Assembly: GCF_017743865.1 (NCBI RefSeq)
Contig: NZ_JAGHRJ010000003.1
Location: forward strand, 124,001 to 188,000
Length of the DNA: 64,000 bases
Direction of reading: 5' to 3'
From: Labrenzia sp. R4_2
Lineage (GTDB): Bacteria > Pseudomonadota > Alphaproteobacteria > Rhizobiales > Stappiaceae
Position numbers and translations under genes: made by a program. This document shows, one piece after another, positions 1-9,095 of the stretch (the stretch's first letter is position 1; every line of letters starts with the position of its first letter). The notes beneath the pieces were generated by a model. The model was given only the letters and a program-made list of their open reading frames with translations, was not told the origin of the DNA and did no database searches.

Positions 1-412
1 CTACGAGGCGGTCTTCCAGACCTCCAACGCAGGCCTCGGCCAGACAACGGCTGTCGGCATCGGCGGAGACCCGGTCAAAGGCACCGAGTTCATCGACGTC
101 CTCGAAATGTTCCTGGCCGACGACGAAACACAGTCGATCATCATGATCGGTGAAATCGGTGGCTCTGCGGAAGAAGAAGCGGCTCAGTTCCTGAAGGACG
201 AAGCCAAGAAAGGCCGCAAGAAGCCGATGGCTGGCTTCATTGCGGGCCGCACGGCGCCTCCGGGCCGCACCATGGGTCACGCAGGTGCTGTGATCTCCGG
301 TGGCAAAGGCGGCGCTGAAGACAAGATCGCTGCGATGGAAGAGGCCGGTATCAAGGTTTCTCCGTCCCCGGCGAAGCTCGGTGAAACACTTCTCGAAGTG
401 TTGAAAGGCTAA
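1..412 (+). CDS. sucD: Succinyl-CoA ligase alpha subunit, C-terminal part (5' end outside window)
   Basis: Open at the left edge in frame 2 and ending at TAA 410-412, so about 136 C-terminal residues are present. It is the ADP/GDP-forming succinyl-CoA synthetase alpha subunit, which carries the phosphohistidine and makes ATP or GTP in the TCA cycle. The visible segment has the family's [17 protein letters not shown] stretch, the [14 protein letters not shown] block and the [19 protein letters not shown] segment, with the usual end near LLEVLKG. The catalytic histidine lies in the GxxMGHAGA region characteristic of SucD. It sits just upstream of sucA in the same direction, the usual alphaproteobacterial order (mdh-sucCD-sucAB-lpd). 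Identity is very secure; only the missing 5' part is unknown. Confidence 0.97.
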   Translation, partial: YEAVFQTSNAGLGQTTAVGIGGDPVKGTEFIDVLEMFLADDETQSIIMIGEIGGSAEEEAAQFLKDEAKKGRKKPMAGFIAGRTAPPGRTMGHAGAVISGGKGGAEDKIAAMEEAGIKVSPSPAKLGETLLEVLKG

Positions 413-479
413 ATACAAAAGAAAATCCACTGCGGATTACGGAAACTGTTTACGTTTCCTGCTGCATGGTGAAAGGATA

Positions 480-522
480 GGTTACGGCGCGGCAACGTGC
501 CGTGACCTTTGGGTAAACACCC
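480..522 (+). other. Inverted repeats in the sucD-sucA spacer
   Basis: The 220-base spacer 413-632 holds two consecutive stem-loops. Arms 480-488 and 499-507 (GGTTACGGC with GCCGTGACC, one G-U pair) are followed by a small GGGT/ACCC stem at 511-522. A third short stem (GCGGAG 607-612 with CTCCGC 618-623) sits just before the sucA start. No U-tract follows, so they look more like RNA processing or stability elements than terminators. Function is inferred only. Confidence 0.4.
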
Positions 523-632
523 AATATTTCGAGGGGCCGGTGGTGCGCATCGGTCTTTGTAGGGAACCGGCCGCGGGCCAGTTTTTTGGCTCGCCAAAGA
601 ATAAGGGCGGAGAAGCCCTCCGCTGAGTGAAC

Positions 633-3620
633 ATGGCACGGCAGGAAGCGAACAACGTATTCGCACTGACGTCGTTGCTTTACGGCGCCAACGCAGCCTA
701 TATCGAAGACCTCTACGCCAGCTATAAGACTGATCCCAATTCGGTTGATCCGGAGTGGCGGGATTTCTTCGCGGCATTCCAGGATGAAAAAGACGCGGTT
801 TTGAAAGAAGCCCGCGGCGCGCCCTGGAAACGGAAAGACTGGCCGCTGGAAGCCAGTGGCGACCTCGTCAACGCGTTTGACGGCAATTGGGCGCCAATCG
901 AGCAGAAGCTCGAAACCAAGCTCAAACAGAAAGCGGATACGACCGGCACACCGATGTCGGATGCCGAAGTTCATCAGGCAACACGCGACTCCGTGCGGGC
1001 ACTGATGATGATCCGTGCCTACCGCATGCGCGGTCACTTGCACGCAGATCTTGATCCGCTGCAACTCGCGACACCCGGCGATCACGAAGAGCTGCACCCA
1101 TCATCTTACGGCTTCACCGAAGCCGATTGGGACCGCAGGATCTTCATCGACCATGTCCTGGGTTTGGAATATGCAACCATTCGCGAGATGCTTGACATCC
1201 TGAAGCGGACCTATTGCTCGACGCTGGGCGTTGAGTTCATGCATATTTCTGATCCGGCAGCAAAGTCGTGGTTGCAGGAGCGCATTGAGGGTCCGGACAA
1301 GCAAGTTGCTTTCACCTCCGAAGGCAAGAAGGCGATCCTCAACAAACTTGTTGAAGCCGAAGGTTTCGAAAAGTTTCTGGACGTCAAATACACCGGCACA
1401 AAACGTTTCGGCCTCGATGGCGGTGAAGCACTGATCCCGGCGCTTGAACAGATCATCAAGCGCGGCGGTCAGATGGGCCTCAAGGACATTGTCCTCGGGA
1501 TGGCCCACCGCGGACGCCTCAACGTGCTGACCCAAGTTATGGCGAAACCGCACCGCGCCGTATTCCACGAGTTCAAGGGCGGCTCTTATGCGCCGGATGA
1601 CGTGGAAGGTTCGGGCGATGTGAAGTATCACCTCGGCGCGTCTTCCGACCGCGACTTTGACGGCAACAACGTCCACCTGTCTTTGACAGCCAACCCGTCC
1701 CACCTCGAGATCGTAAACCCGGTCGTTCTGGGTAAGGCGCGGGCCAAGCAGGACCAGCTGGCGGCCAAGGAAGACGGGACGTTTGTTGAAACAACAGAAG
1801 TCGAACGCGGCACCGTTCTTCCCCTTCTGCTCCACGGGGACGCGGCCTTTGCCGGTCAGGGTGTGGTTGCTGAGTGTTTCGGCCTGTCCGCACTGCGTGG
1901 TCACCGCACCGGTGGTTCGATCCATGTGATCATCAACAACCAGATCGGCTTTACGACCAACCCGCGTTTCTCGCGTTCGTCACCGTATCCGTCGGACATG
2001 GCGAAAGTTATTGAATCACCGATTTTCCACGTGAATGCGGATGATCCGGAAGCCGTTGTCTTTGCCGCCAAAATCGCGATTGAATACCGGCAGACTTTCG
2101 GCCGTCCGGTGGTCATCGACATGATCTGCTATCGCCGGTTTGGTCACAACGAGGGTGACGAGCCAGCATTCACCCAGCCGATCATGTACCGCAAGATCCG
2201 CAAACATCAGACCACTTTGCAGCTGTATTCCGATCGGCTGATCAAAGAAGGTGTGATGAGCCAGGAGGAAGTCGACCAAATGAAGGCCGACTGGCGCAAG
2301 CACCTGGATGGTGAGTTTGACTCCGGTCAAGCATTCAAACCAAATAAGGCCGATTGGCTGGACGGCAAATGGGCCGGCATGAAGCGTGCGGATGATGAAG
2401 AAGATCCTCGTCGCGGTGAAACCGGTGTGGCAATCGATGAGCTGAAAGACATCGGTCGCAAGCTGACCAAAATCCCGGACGACTTCAACGCGCACCGCAC
2501 GATCGCCCGCTTCATGAACAATCGCGAGCGAATGATCGAAACTGGAGAGGGCATCGATTGGGCGACCGCCGAAGCAATGGCGTTTGCAACCTTGCTCAAG
2601 GAAGGTCATCCGATCCGGTTGTCCGGTCAGGATTGTGAGCGCGGTACGTTTTCGCAGCGGCATTCCGTGCTCTATGATCAGGAGAACGAAAACCGCTACA
2701 TTCCGCTGAACCATGTCGGGGAAGGCCAGCAGCGCTACGAGGTCATCAACTCGATGCTCTCCGAAGAAGCGGTGCTCGGTTTCGAATACGGCTACTCGCT
2801 AGCTGAACCTCGTGCCCTCACTTTGTGGGAAGCACAGTTTGGTGATTTCGCCAACGGTGCGCAGGTTCTGTTCGATCAGTTCATTTCGTCTGGTGAGCGC
2901 AAATGGCTGCGCATGTCGGGTTTGGTCTGTCTGTTGCCGCACGGCTACGAAGGCCAGGGACCCGAGCACTCCTCTGCACGCCTCGAGCGGTTCCTGCAGT
3001 TGTGCGCGGAAGACAACATGCAGGTGGCGAACTGTACGACACCGGCCAACTACTTCCACATCCTGCGCCGCCAGCTGTGCCGAGACATTCGTAAGCCATT
3101 GATCCTTATGACGCCGAAGTCGCTGCTCCGCCACAAGAAGGCCGTTTCAAAGCTCGCGGAACTCGGACCGGACAGCACCTTCCACCGCTTGCTGTGGGAT
3201 GATGCGGAATCCAATCCGGCAGCCGAGACCAAACTGGTTTCCGACGACAAGATCAAGCGTGTCGTGATGTGTTCCGGAAAGGTTTACTACGACCTTTACG
3301 AAGAGCGCGAGAAGCGTGGCATCGACGATATCTATTTGTTCCGGATCGAGCAGCTCTACCCATTCCCGAAAAAAGCTCTGATGATGGAGCTGGCCCGTTT
3401 CCCGCAAGCGGAAATGGTCTGGTGCCAGGAAGAGCCGAAGAACATGGGCAGCTGGTTCTTCGTCGAGCCTTACATCGAGTGGGTTCTGGAACAGATCGAT
3501 GCCAAGCACAAGCGCCCGCGTTATGCAGGCCGCGCCGCAATGGCGTCCACGGCTACGGGTTTGATGTCCGCGCATTTGGCCCAGCTGCAGGCATTCCTCG
3601 AAGAGGCACTCGGAAACTGA
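633..3620 (+). CDS. sucA: 2-oxoglutarate dehydrogenase E1 component
   Basis: Thiamine-diphosphate-dependent E1 subunit of the 2-oxoglutarate dehydrogenase complex. It decarboxylates 2-oxoglutarate and passes succinyl groups to the E2 lipoyl arm. The 995-residue protein begins MARQEANNVFALTSLLYG, the standard alphaproteobacterial N-terminus, and has an early FFAAFQDEKD segment. The AHRGRLNVL block and the GDAAFAGQGVVAE segment belong to the ThDP-binding half. The C-terminal transketolase-like region has SLLRHKKAVS and a RIEQLYPFP motif. ATG 633 is chosen over GTG 627 because family members start at MARQEAN. The nearby GAGTGA is a weak ribosome site. sucB follows 63 bases downstream. Confidence 0.97.
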   Translation: MARQEANNVFALTSLLYGANAAYIEDLYASYKTDPNSVDPEWRDFFAAFQDEKDAVLKEARGAPWKRKDWPLEASGDLVNAFDGNWAPIEQKLETKLKQKADTTGTPMSDAEVHQATRDSVRALMMIRAYRMRGHLHADLDPLQLATPGDHEELHPSSYGFTEADWDRRIFIDHVLGLEYATIREMLDILKRTYCSTLGVEFMHISDPAAKSWLQERIEGPDKQVAFTSEGKKAILNKLVEAEGFEKFLDVKYTGTKRFGLDGGEALIPALEQIIKRGGQMGLKDIVLGMAHRGRLNVLTQVMAKPHRAVFHEFKGGSYAPDDVEGSGDVKYHLGASSDRDFDGNNVHLSLTANPSHLEIVNPVVLGKARAKQDQLAAKEDGTFVETTEVERGTVLPLLLHGDAAFAGQGVVAECFGLSALRGHRTGGSIHVIINNQIGFTTNPRFSRSSPYPSDMAKVIESPIFHVNADDPEAVVFAAKIAIEYRQTFGRPVVIDMICYRRFGHNEGDEPAFTQPIMYRKIRKHQTTLQLYSDRLIKEGVMSQEEVDQMKADWRKHLDGEFDSGQAFKPNKADWLDGKWAGMKRADDEEDPRRGETGVAIDELKDIGRKLTKIPDDFNAHRTIARFMNNRERMIETGEGIDWATAEAMAFATLLKEGHPIRLSGQDCERGTFSQRHSVLYDQENENRYIPLNHVGEGQQRYEVINSMLSEEAVLGFEYGYSLAEPRALTLWEAQFGDFANGAQVLFDQFISSGERKWLRMSGLVCLLPHGYEGQGPEHSSARLERFLQLCAEDNMQVANCTTPANYFHILRRQLCRDIRKPLILMTPKSLLRHKKAVSKLAELGPDSTFHRLLWDDAESNPAAETKLVSDDKIKRVVMCSGKVYYDLYEEREKRGIDDIYLFRIEQLYPFPKKALMMELARFPQAEMVWCQEEPKNMGSWFFVEPYIEWVLEQIDAKHKRPRYAGRAAMASTATGLMSAHLAQLQAFLEEALGN

Positions 3621-3624
3621 TCAC

Positions 3625-3646
3625 GAAGGGGGCGGTGGCCCCCTTC
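3625..3646 (+). other. Hairpin between sucA and sucB without U-tract
   Basis: Arms GAAGGGGGC (3625-3633) and GCCCCCTTC (3638-3646) pair perfectly around a GGTG loop, five bases after the sucA stop. The following bases (ATCGAAATTGG) are not T-rich, so this is unlikely to be an efficient intrinsic terminator. It could stabilise the sucA transcript 3' end or mark a processing site that sets the E1:E2 ratio. That role is inference. Confidence 0.5.
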
Positions 3647-3683
3647 ATCGAAATTGGCCTGGGAAATTTAAGAGAAGGCAACC

Positions 3684-5207
3684 ATGGCAACCGAAATTCG
3701 CGTCCCAACGCTTGGGGAATCCGTATCTGAGGCAACCATTGCTCAGTGGTTCAAGAAACCGGGCGACGCCATCAATCAGGATGAGCCGCTGGTCGAGCTG
3801 GAGACGGACAAGGTAACCGTTGAAGTTCCAGCACCGGCATCCGGCACACTGGAATCCATCGTGGTCAAGGAAGGCGACACCGTTGAGGTTGGCGCTCTGC
3901 TTGGCCAAATCGCAGAAGGTGCCGGCGCTGCAGCTACTGCACCGGCGGCTTCCGCTCCGGCTCCTGCAAAGGCAGACGCTCCAGCAGCCAAAGCTGAGCT
4001 CGTTGACGTTGTGACCCCGAGCGCGGGTGAGAGCGTGACCGAAGCTGAAGTTGGCGAATGGAGCGTCAAGGTTGGCGATACCGTCAAGGCGGACGACACG
4101 CTTGTCGAACTGGAAACCGACAAGGCCGCTCAGGAAGTTCCAGCTCCGGTCGCAGGCACCGTTGTCAAGATCGCGGCTGAAACCGGCGCAACCGTGGAGC
4201 CGGGCGTTCTGCTCTGTCAGATCGATCCGTCCGGTGCAGGCGCTGCCGCCGCCCCGGCTGCAACAAGTGCTCCGGCTCCGGCAGCTGCCGCTCCAATACA
4301 AAGCACTGGCACCTCCATGCCGCCGGCACCGTCTGCTGCCAAGATGATGGCGGAAAACAATCTCTCTGGTGATCAGGTCGCCGGCTCTGGCAAACGCGGT
4401 CAGGTCCTGAAGGGGGATGTCATCAACGCCATCGCCTCCGGCGCAACATCGGCCTCTGCTCCGGCACCGGCAGCTGTTGCCCGTGGCCCGGTCGCAGCCG
4501 AAGACGAAGTCCGCGAAGAGCGCGTGCGCATGACCAAGCTGCGCCAGACCATCGCGCGCCGCCTGAAAGATGCGCAAAACACCGCAGCCATGCTGACCAC
4601 CTACAACGAGGTGGACATGGGCCCGGTCATGGAACTGCGCAAGCAGTACAAGGATCTGTTTGAGAAGAAACACGGCGTGAAGCTCGGCTTCATGGGTTTC
4701 TTCACAAAAGCTGTAACCCATGCACTGAAAGAGATCCCGGCTGTGAATGCCGAGATCGACGGCACGGACATCATCTACAAGAACTTTGCCCACATCGGCG
4801 TTGCCGTTGGTACGGACAAAGGCTTGGTGGTTCCGGTTGTCCGGGATGCGGATCAGATGTCAATTGCCGAGATCGAACAGGAAATCGGCAACCTCGGCCG
4901 CAAGGCGCGGGACGGCAAGCTCGGCATGGCCGACATGACCGGTGGGACCTTCACCATCTCCAACGGCGGTGTCTACGGTTCGCTGATGTCTTCGCCGATC
5001 CTGAATGCGCCGCAGTCTGGTATTCTGGGCATGCACAAGATCCAGGAACGTCCGATGGCCGTGAACGGTCAGGTGGTGATCCGCCCGATGATGTATCTGG
5101 CCCTGTCTTATGACCACCGGATCGTCGACGGCAAAGAAGCCGTCACATTCCTGGTGCGCGTCAAGGAAAGCCTGGAAGATCCGCAGCGTCTGGTTCTGGA
5201 TCTCTGA
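3684..5207 (+). CDS. sucB: 2-oxoglutarate dehydrogenase E2 (dihydrolipoamide succinyltransferase) with two lipoyl domains
   Basis: E2 core of the 2-oxoglutarate dehydrogenase complex, moving succinyl from lipoamide to CoA. The 507-residue protein has two tandem lipoyl domains. The first spans about 1-78 with lipoyl lysine K43 in [11 protein letters not shown]. The second spans about 105-183 with K147 in [11 protein letters not shown]. Each is followed by an Ala/Pro-rich hinge. A peripheral-subunit-binding domain lies near 212-253 ([13 protein letters not shown], then [11 protein letters not shown]), and the catalytic domain ends with [12 protein letters not shown] (H478, D482). Textbook E2o has a single lipoyl domain (about 400-420 residues); the extra domain accounts for the added length. 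Start ATG 3684 follows AGAAGG. Downstream genes are lysE-like and lpd. Confidence 0.96.
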   Translation: MATEIRVPTLGESVSEATIAQWFKKPGDAINQDEPLVELETDKVTVEVPAPASGTLESIVVKEGDTVEVGALLGQIAEGAGAAATAPAASAPAPAKADAPAAKAELVDVVTPSAGESVTEAEVGEWSVKVGDTVKADDTLVELETDKAAQEVPAPVAGTVVKIAAETGATVEPGVLLCQIDPSGAGAAAAPAATSAPAPAAAAPIQSTGTSMPPAPSAAKMMAENNLSGDQVAGSGKRGQVLKGDVINAIASGATSASAPAPAAVARGPVAAEDEVREERVRMTKLRQTIARRLKDAQNTAAMLTTYNEVDMGPVMELRKQYKDLFEKKHGVKLGFMGFFTKAVTHALKEIPAVNAEIDGTDIIYKNFAHIGVAVGTDKGLVVPVVRDADQMSIAEIEQEIGNLGRKARDGKLGMADMTGGTFTISNGGVYGSLMSSPILNAPQSGILGMHKIQERPMAVNGQVVIRPMMYLALSYDHRIVDGKEAVTFLVRVKESLEDPQRLVLDL

Positions 5208-5247
5208 TCCGGACCAGTCTTCCTGTCACGCTCAAAGGAGCCGGACA

Positions 5248-5862
5248 ATGAGCCTGGAGTTTTTGATCACCGCTTTGATCGTGGTGCTGGTCCCTGGAAC
5301 CGGGGTCGTCTACACAGTTGCGGTCGGTCTGGGCAAAGGCCGGCAGGCGGCAATCGCCGCCGCCTTCGGCTGCACGCTGGGCATTATTCCGGCAATCCTG
5401 GCGTCTGTCATTGGACTGGCCGCGCTGATGCATACCAGCGCGCTGGTCTTTACAGCTGTCAAATACGCCGGCGTGGCGTACCTGCTTTATCTTGCCTGGC
5501 AAACGCTGAAAGACAGCGGTCCGTTGGAGTTGAAGGCGGACAAGTCTAACCGCAAAAGCATGCTAGCGACGGTTCGCACCGGGTTTTTGATCAACATCCT
5601 GAACCCGAAACTGACCGTGTTTTTCCTGGCGTTTTTGCCGCAGTTTGTCAGCCCGCAAGCAGCCAATCCGACTCTGGATATGGCTTTGCTTGGCAGTGTG
5701 TTCATGGCGATGACCTTCGCGGTGTTCATCGTCTACGGCATGTTTGCGGCCCTTGTCGGGGAGAAGGTGCTGCGCAGCGATACGGTCATGCTCTGGATGC
5801 GCCGTGCTGTTGCGACAGCTTTTGCAGGTTTTGGCCTGCGCCTTGCGCTTGCAGAGCAGTGA
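5248..5862 (+). CDS. LysE/RhtB family amino-acid exporter
   Basis: A 204-residue inner-membrane protein of the LysE translocator family, which exports amino acids or small metabolites. The N-terminus LITALIVVLVPGTGVVYTVA holds the family's PGP/PGTG turn after helix 1. AAAFGCTLG is the small-residue second segment. The C-terminal half has the NPKLTVFFLAFLPQF signature. About six hydrophobic segments are visible. Start ATG 5248 is fixed by AAAGGAG at 5234-5240; an upstream in-frame ATG at 5110 lies inside sucB. Placement between sucB and lpd in the same direction is unusual and suggests co-transcription with the dehydrogenase genes. The substrate cannot be read from the sequence. Confidence 0.88.
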   Translation: MSLEFLITALIVVLVPGTGVVYTVAVGLGKGRQAAIAAAFGCTLGIIPAILASVIGLAALMHTSALVFTAVKYAGVAYLLYLAWQTLKDSGPLELKADKSNRKSMLATVRTGFLINILNPKLTVFFLAFLPQFVSPQAANPTLDMALLGSVFMAMTFAVFIVYGMFAALVGEKVLRSDTVMLWMRRAVATAFAGFGLRLALAEQ

Positions 5863-5895
5863 TGAGGTCTTTGAAAGACCTTCGAATTTCATTCT

Positions 5896-5922
5896 CCGGT
5901 TTCTGTTCTGACAACCGGTTTT
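5896..5922 (+). terminator. Weak intrinsic terminator before lpd
   Basis: CCGGTT (5896-5901) pairs with AACCGG (5913-5918) and is followed by TTTT (5919-5922). A separate perfect repeat, AGGTCTTT/AAAGACCT (5865-5881), directly follows the LysE-family stop. Either could end or thin the upstream transcript. With only four Ts and a six-pair stem, efficiency is doubtful. Confidence 0.35.
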
Positions 5923-5968
5923 AAAAGTGTCCGTAAGGGATAGAGAGAAAGAGGCTAAGGCGACCCAA

Positions 5969-7372
5969 ATGTCCCATTATGATCTCGTCGTCATTGGAAC
6001 TGGCCCCGGCGGCTACGTTTGCGCAATCAAGGCGGCCCAGCTCGGCCTGAAAACCGCCGTTGTCGAAAAAGAAGCAACCCTTGGCGGCACCTGCCTAAAC
6101 ATCGGTTGTATCCCGTCCAAGGCGCTGCTGCATGCATCAGAGATGTTCCATGAAGCGGGCCACGGGTTCGAGAAGCTCGGCATCAAGGTTGCCAAGCCGA
6201 AGCTCGATCTGCCGGGCATGATGAAACACAAGAGCGATGTTGTTGATGCAAATGTCAGCGGCATTTCGTTCCTGATGAAGAAAAACAAGATCGACGTCCA
6301 CACCGGAATGGGCAAGATCCTGGGTGCCGGCAAAGTCGAAGTCACCGACAACGACGGCAAGGCATCTGTTATCGAAACGAAGAACATCGTGATTGCCACC
6401 GGCTCCGATGTGATGCCGCTGCCGGGCGTTGAAATCGACGAAAAGCAGATCGTCTCCTCCACCGGCGCCCTGGACCTTGAAAAAGTCCCTGGCAAGATGA
6501 TCGTTGTCGGTGGCGGTGTGATCGGTCTGGAGCTCGGCTCGGTCTGGAACCGTCTTGGCGCTGAAGTCACCGTTGTCGAGTTCATGCCGAAGATCCTTGG
6601 GCCCATGGATGGCGACATTTCCAAGAACTTCCAGCGGATCCTGAAAAAACAGGGCATGGCCTTCAAGCTGTCTTCCAAGGTCACGGGCGTTGAGAAAAAA
6701 GGCAAGGGCCTTGCGGTTTCCGTTGAGCCCGAAGCTGGCGGCGATGCGGAAGTTCTTGAAGCCGATATCGTCCTGGTTGCCATTGGCCGCCGCGCCTACA
6801 CGGAAGGTCTTGGGCTTGATCAGGCCGGCGTTGTTGTCGATGACCGTGGCCGGGTTCAGATCGACAATCACTATAAGACCAATGTCGACGGCATTTACGC
6901 AATCGGCGATGTGGTCGTCGGACCGATGCTCGCGCACAAGGCCGAGGATGAAGGTGTTGCGGTTGCCGAGATCCTCGCAGGCCAGGCTGGCCATGTGAAC
7001 TACGACGTCATTCCGGGTGTTGTTTACACCCAGCCGGAAGTCGCCTCTGTCGGCAAGACGGAAGAGGAGTTGAAGGCGGCTGGTGTTGAGTACAAGACCG
7101 GCAAGTTCAACTTCACGGCCAATGGCCGTGCGCGCGCCATGAACGCGACCGACGGCTTTGCCAAGGTTCTGTCCGACGCAAAAACCGATCAGGTGCTCGG
7201 TGTGCATATCGTCGGTTTCGGTGCCGGTGAAATGATCCACGAAGCCTGCGTTGTCATGGAATTCGGCGGTTCCGCGGAAGACCTCGGTCGTACCTGTCAT
7301 GCGCACCCGACCATGTCGGAAGCCGTCAAGGAAGCCGCCATGGGGGCATTCGCCAAGCCGATCCATTCCTAA
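5969..7372 (+). CDS. lpd: Dihydrolipoyl dehydrogenase (E3)
   Basis: FAD-dependent E3 subunit that reoxidises dihydrolipoamide and makes NADH. The 467-residue length is normal. N-terminal FAD site VVIGTGPGGYVCA is followed by the redox disulphide C42/C47 in GGTCLNIGCIPSK. An NAD-binding glycine motif (IVVGGGVIGLELGSVW) lies in the middle, and the dimer interface has HAHPTMSEAV with the catalytic His-Glu pair. Start ATG 5969 is preferred over GTG 5927 because AAGG at 5957-5960 is correctly spaced and the protein then begins at the FAD domain. It serves the adjacent sucA/sucB complex. Its separation from sucB by a lysE-like gene and a weak terminator suggests partly independent expression. Confidence 0.96.
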   Translation: MSHYDLVVIGTGPGGYVCAIKAAQLGLKTAVVEKEATLGGTCLNIGCIPSKALLHASEMFHEAGHGFEKLGIKVAKPKLDLPGMMKHKSDVVDANVSGISFLMKKNKIDVHTGMGKILGAGKVEVTDNDGKASVIETKNIVIATGSDVMPLPGVEIDEKQIVSSTGALDLEKVPGKMIVVGGGVIGLELGSVWNRLGAEVTVVEFMPKILGPMDGDISKNFQRILKKQGMAFKLSSKVTGVEKKGKGLAVSVEPEAGGDAEVLEADIVLVAIGRRAYTEGLGLDQAGVVVDDRGRVQIDNHYKTNVDGIYAIGDVVVGPMLAHKAEDEGVAVAEILAGQAGHVNYDVIPGVVYTQPEVASVGKTEEELKAAGVEYKTGKFNFTANGRARAMNATDGFAKVLSDAKTDQVLGVHIVGFGAGEMIHEACVVMEFGGSAEDLGRTCHAHPTMSEAVKEAAMGAFAKPIHS

Positions 7373-7393
7373 GAGGTCTGGAAAGTTTGAAAT

Positions 7394-7426
7394 CAAAAAG
7401 CCCGGGCAAGCGCCCGGGCTTTTTTT
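7394..7426. terminator. Strong bidirectional terminator after lpd
   Basis: Stem arms AGCCCGGGC (7399-7407) and GCCCGGGCT (7412-7420) are flanked by an A-run at 7395-7399 and a T-run at 7420-7426. It therefore works as a terminator for lpd on the plus strand and for the FMN reductase gene on the minus strand. Confidence 0.93.
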
Positions 7427-7447
7427 AAAGTTTTGTCCTGAAGATGT

Positions 7448-8017
7448 TTAGGCGGCGCGCTTGGCGCCTTGCGCAGCATTTACCAGATCCGACAGGATTT
7501 CGCGCAAGGAGAGCTCCAGATTCTCATCGGCCAGTTTACCCGCTTCAGTGTCGAACTTCTCGGTGAACGGCCCGATCGAGAGGCTGCCCCGAATGTCGGC
7601 TCCGAAGAAGCCCGCCGACCCGACCGCTGATTTCAGGACGCTTCCAGCACCGCCCGGTCCCATGGACGCCGACAAAGCAACTTGCGGCTTGTCCTGAAAG
7701 ACCTTCATGTTGACGCGGGAGGCCCAATCGAACACGTTTTTGAAGGCGGCGGTATACGTGCCGTTGTGTTCGGCGTAAGAAACAATCAGAGCATCTGCAG
7801 CACTGATCTTTTCATGGAACCGTTTGGCTTCTTCTGGAATGCCGCCCTCGGTTTCCCGGTCAATGCTGTAAATCGGCATCTCGTAGTCGTTCAGATCGAT
7901 GATCTCGATCTCCGCATTTGGATCCAGATCAGAGGTGATGATGTCGCTTGCGGCCTGAACCACTTGCTTGTTGATGGATTGGCGGCTGTTTGTTGCTGCG
8001 AATGCTAGGATTTTCAT
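7448..8017 (-). CDS. NADPH-dependent FMN reductase family flavoprotein
   Basis: A 189-residue flavodoxin-like protein. MKILAFAATNSRQSIN is the phosphate-binding loop of the NADPH-dependent FMN reductase family. SYAEHNGTYTAAFKNVFDW is the flavin-binding second loop (usual form PEYNxSxPxxLKNxxDW), and SASMGPGGAGSVL is the third. Members reduce FMN, quinones, azo dyes or chromate with NAD(P)H; the substrate here is unknown. AAAGAGG precedes ATG 8017. The gene is divergent from a LysR regulator across 119 bases, which suggests that regulator controls it. It ends at the shared terminator after lpd. Confidence 0.87.
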   Translation of the reverse strand: MKILAFAATNSRQSINKQVVQAASDIITSDLDPNAEIEIIDLNDYEMPIYSIDRETEGGIPEEAKRFHEKISAADALIVSYAEHNGTYTAAFKNVFDWASRVNMKVFQDKPQVALSASMGPGGAGSVLKSAVGSAGFFGADIRGSLSIGPFTEKFDTEAGKLADENLELSLREILSDLVNAAQGAKRAA

Positions 8018-8136
8018 GGCTCAACCTCTTTGGTGATGTCGCACTGTCATTGTGTTGAACTCAATCTAGTATGTTGTATATTTGCTTTAAAGATATCGAG
8101 ATCCGCATCTAATGCGCGAAAATGTGACATAAGATC
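8018..8136. promoter_or_regulatory. Divergent promoter region between FMN reductase and LysR genes
   Basis: LysR regulators usually bind an interrupted dyad in the divergent spacer. Here an imperfect 17-base dyad ATTGTG-N5-CTCAAT lies at 8049-8065, on the reductase side of an AT-rich stretch (8068-8095). This is the best operator candidate by eye. The assignment rests on position and symmetry, not on a known motif. Confidence 0.4.
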
Positions 8137-9018
8137 ATGCAGCACTGGACCGAGATTCGAACAGCCGCGCGTGTTGCGCGTTTGGGGACCGTAAGCGCTG
8201 CCGCCGTGTCCCTGGGCGTTCACCGGGCGACCATCAATCGCCACGTCGACACCCTAGAGGCGGCAATCGGCGGCAAACTGTTTCAGCGCCATGCAAAGGG
8301 CTTTACGCCGACCGATCTCGGGCGTGAGTTGCTTCGCATTGCCGACACCGCCGACGAGCAGTTCGAGGAATTACATCGCAAGGCGCAAGGACAGGGAGAT
8401 GCGCTGAGGGGCGACTTCATCGTGACGTCCATAGCGACCTATGCCCAAACCCTTATGCCGATCTTGAGGGCGTTTGGAGATAAGCACCCCGGTCTCACCA
8501 TCCGATTCATGGTTAGCGACAGCCTCTTGCGTTTAGAGTATGGCGAGGCACATGTGGCGTTTCGCGCAGGTGGCCGGCCGGAAAATCCGGACAATGTGGT
8601 TCGGGAGTTTGAACGAATAGAAATCGGTTTGTTCGCCCATCAAACCTACATTGACCGGTATGGCCAGCCCAACGGGGCAACTGACTTCCCAAAGCACCGG
8701 TTCGCCGGAACCGTGGATCCGAACACGAGGGCAGGGTTCCAGCGTTGGCTGCACGAAAATGTCCCGGCTGAGTGTATTGCATTCCGTTCCAACTCGATGG
8801 GCACACTGGCGGAAGCTGTTCTCTGCGGTAACGGAATTGGGTTTCTGCCACGTGAAGCTGCTCTTGAACGCGGGGACCTGGTCGAAATTGTTCCCCCGGA
8901 TCCGGATTGGCTCTCGATGATGTGGATGGTCACCCATGTCGATCTGCACCGCTCGGCGAAAGTGCAGGCGTTTTTGAAGGAGTTGGACCATCTGCGGCGG
9001 ACCGGCGATTGGCTTTAA
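8137..9018 (+). CDS. LysR-family transcriptional regulator
   Basis: A 293-residue regulator with an N-terminal winged helix-turn-helix. TVSAAAVSLGVHRATINRHVDTLEAAIGG (about 18-46) is followed by LFQRHAKGFTPTDLGRELL, the classic LysR recognition region. A long linker leads to the periplasmic-binding-protein-like effector domain (about 90-293), which includes EAVLCGNGIGFLP near the C-terminus. The usual LysR start signature is slightly divergent (VHRATINRH rather than SQPAVSRQ). It probably regulates the divergent FMN reductase gene. Ligand unknown. The start at ATG 8137 has only a weak ribosome site. Confidence 0.87.
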   Translation: MQHWTEIRTAARVARLGTVSAAAVSLGVHRATINRHVDTLEAAIGGKLFQRHAKGFTPTDLGRELLRIADTADEQFEELHRKAQGQGDALRGDFIVTSIATYAQTLMPILRAFGDKHPGLTIRFMVSDSLLRLEYGEAHVAFRAGGRPENPDNVVREFERIEIGLFAHQTYIDRYGQPNGATDFPKHRFAGTVDPNTRAGFQRWLHENVPAECIAFRSNSMGTLAEAVLCGNGIGFLPREAALERGDLVEIVPPDPDWLSMMWMVTHVDLHRSAKVQAFLKELDHLRRTGDWL

Positions 9019-9095
9019 AGGAAATTCTTTAACTAAGCCCGGCAGCCTTCTGCCGGATTAACGAAACGATCGGGAGTTTTAACTAGTCTGGGCAC

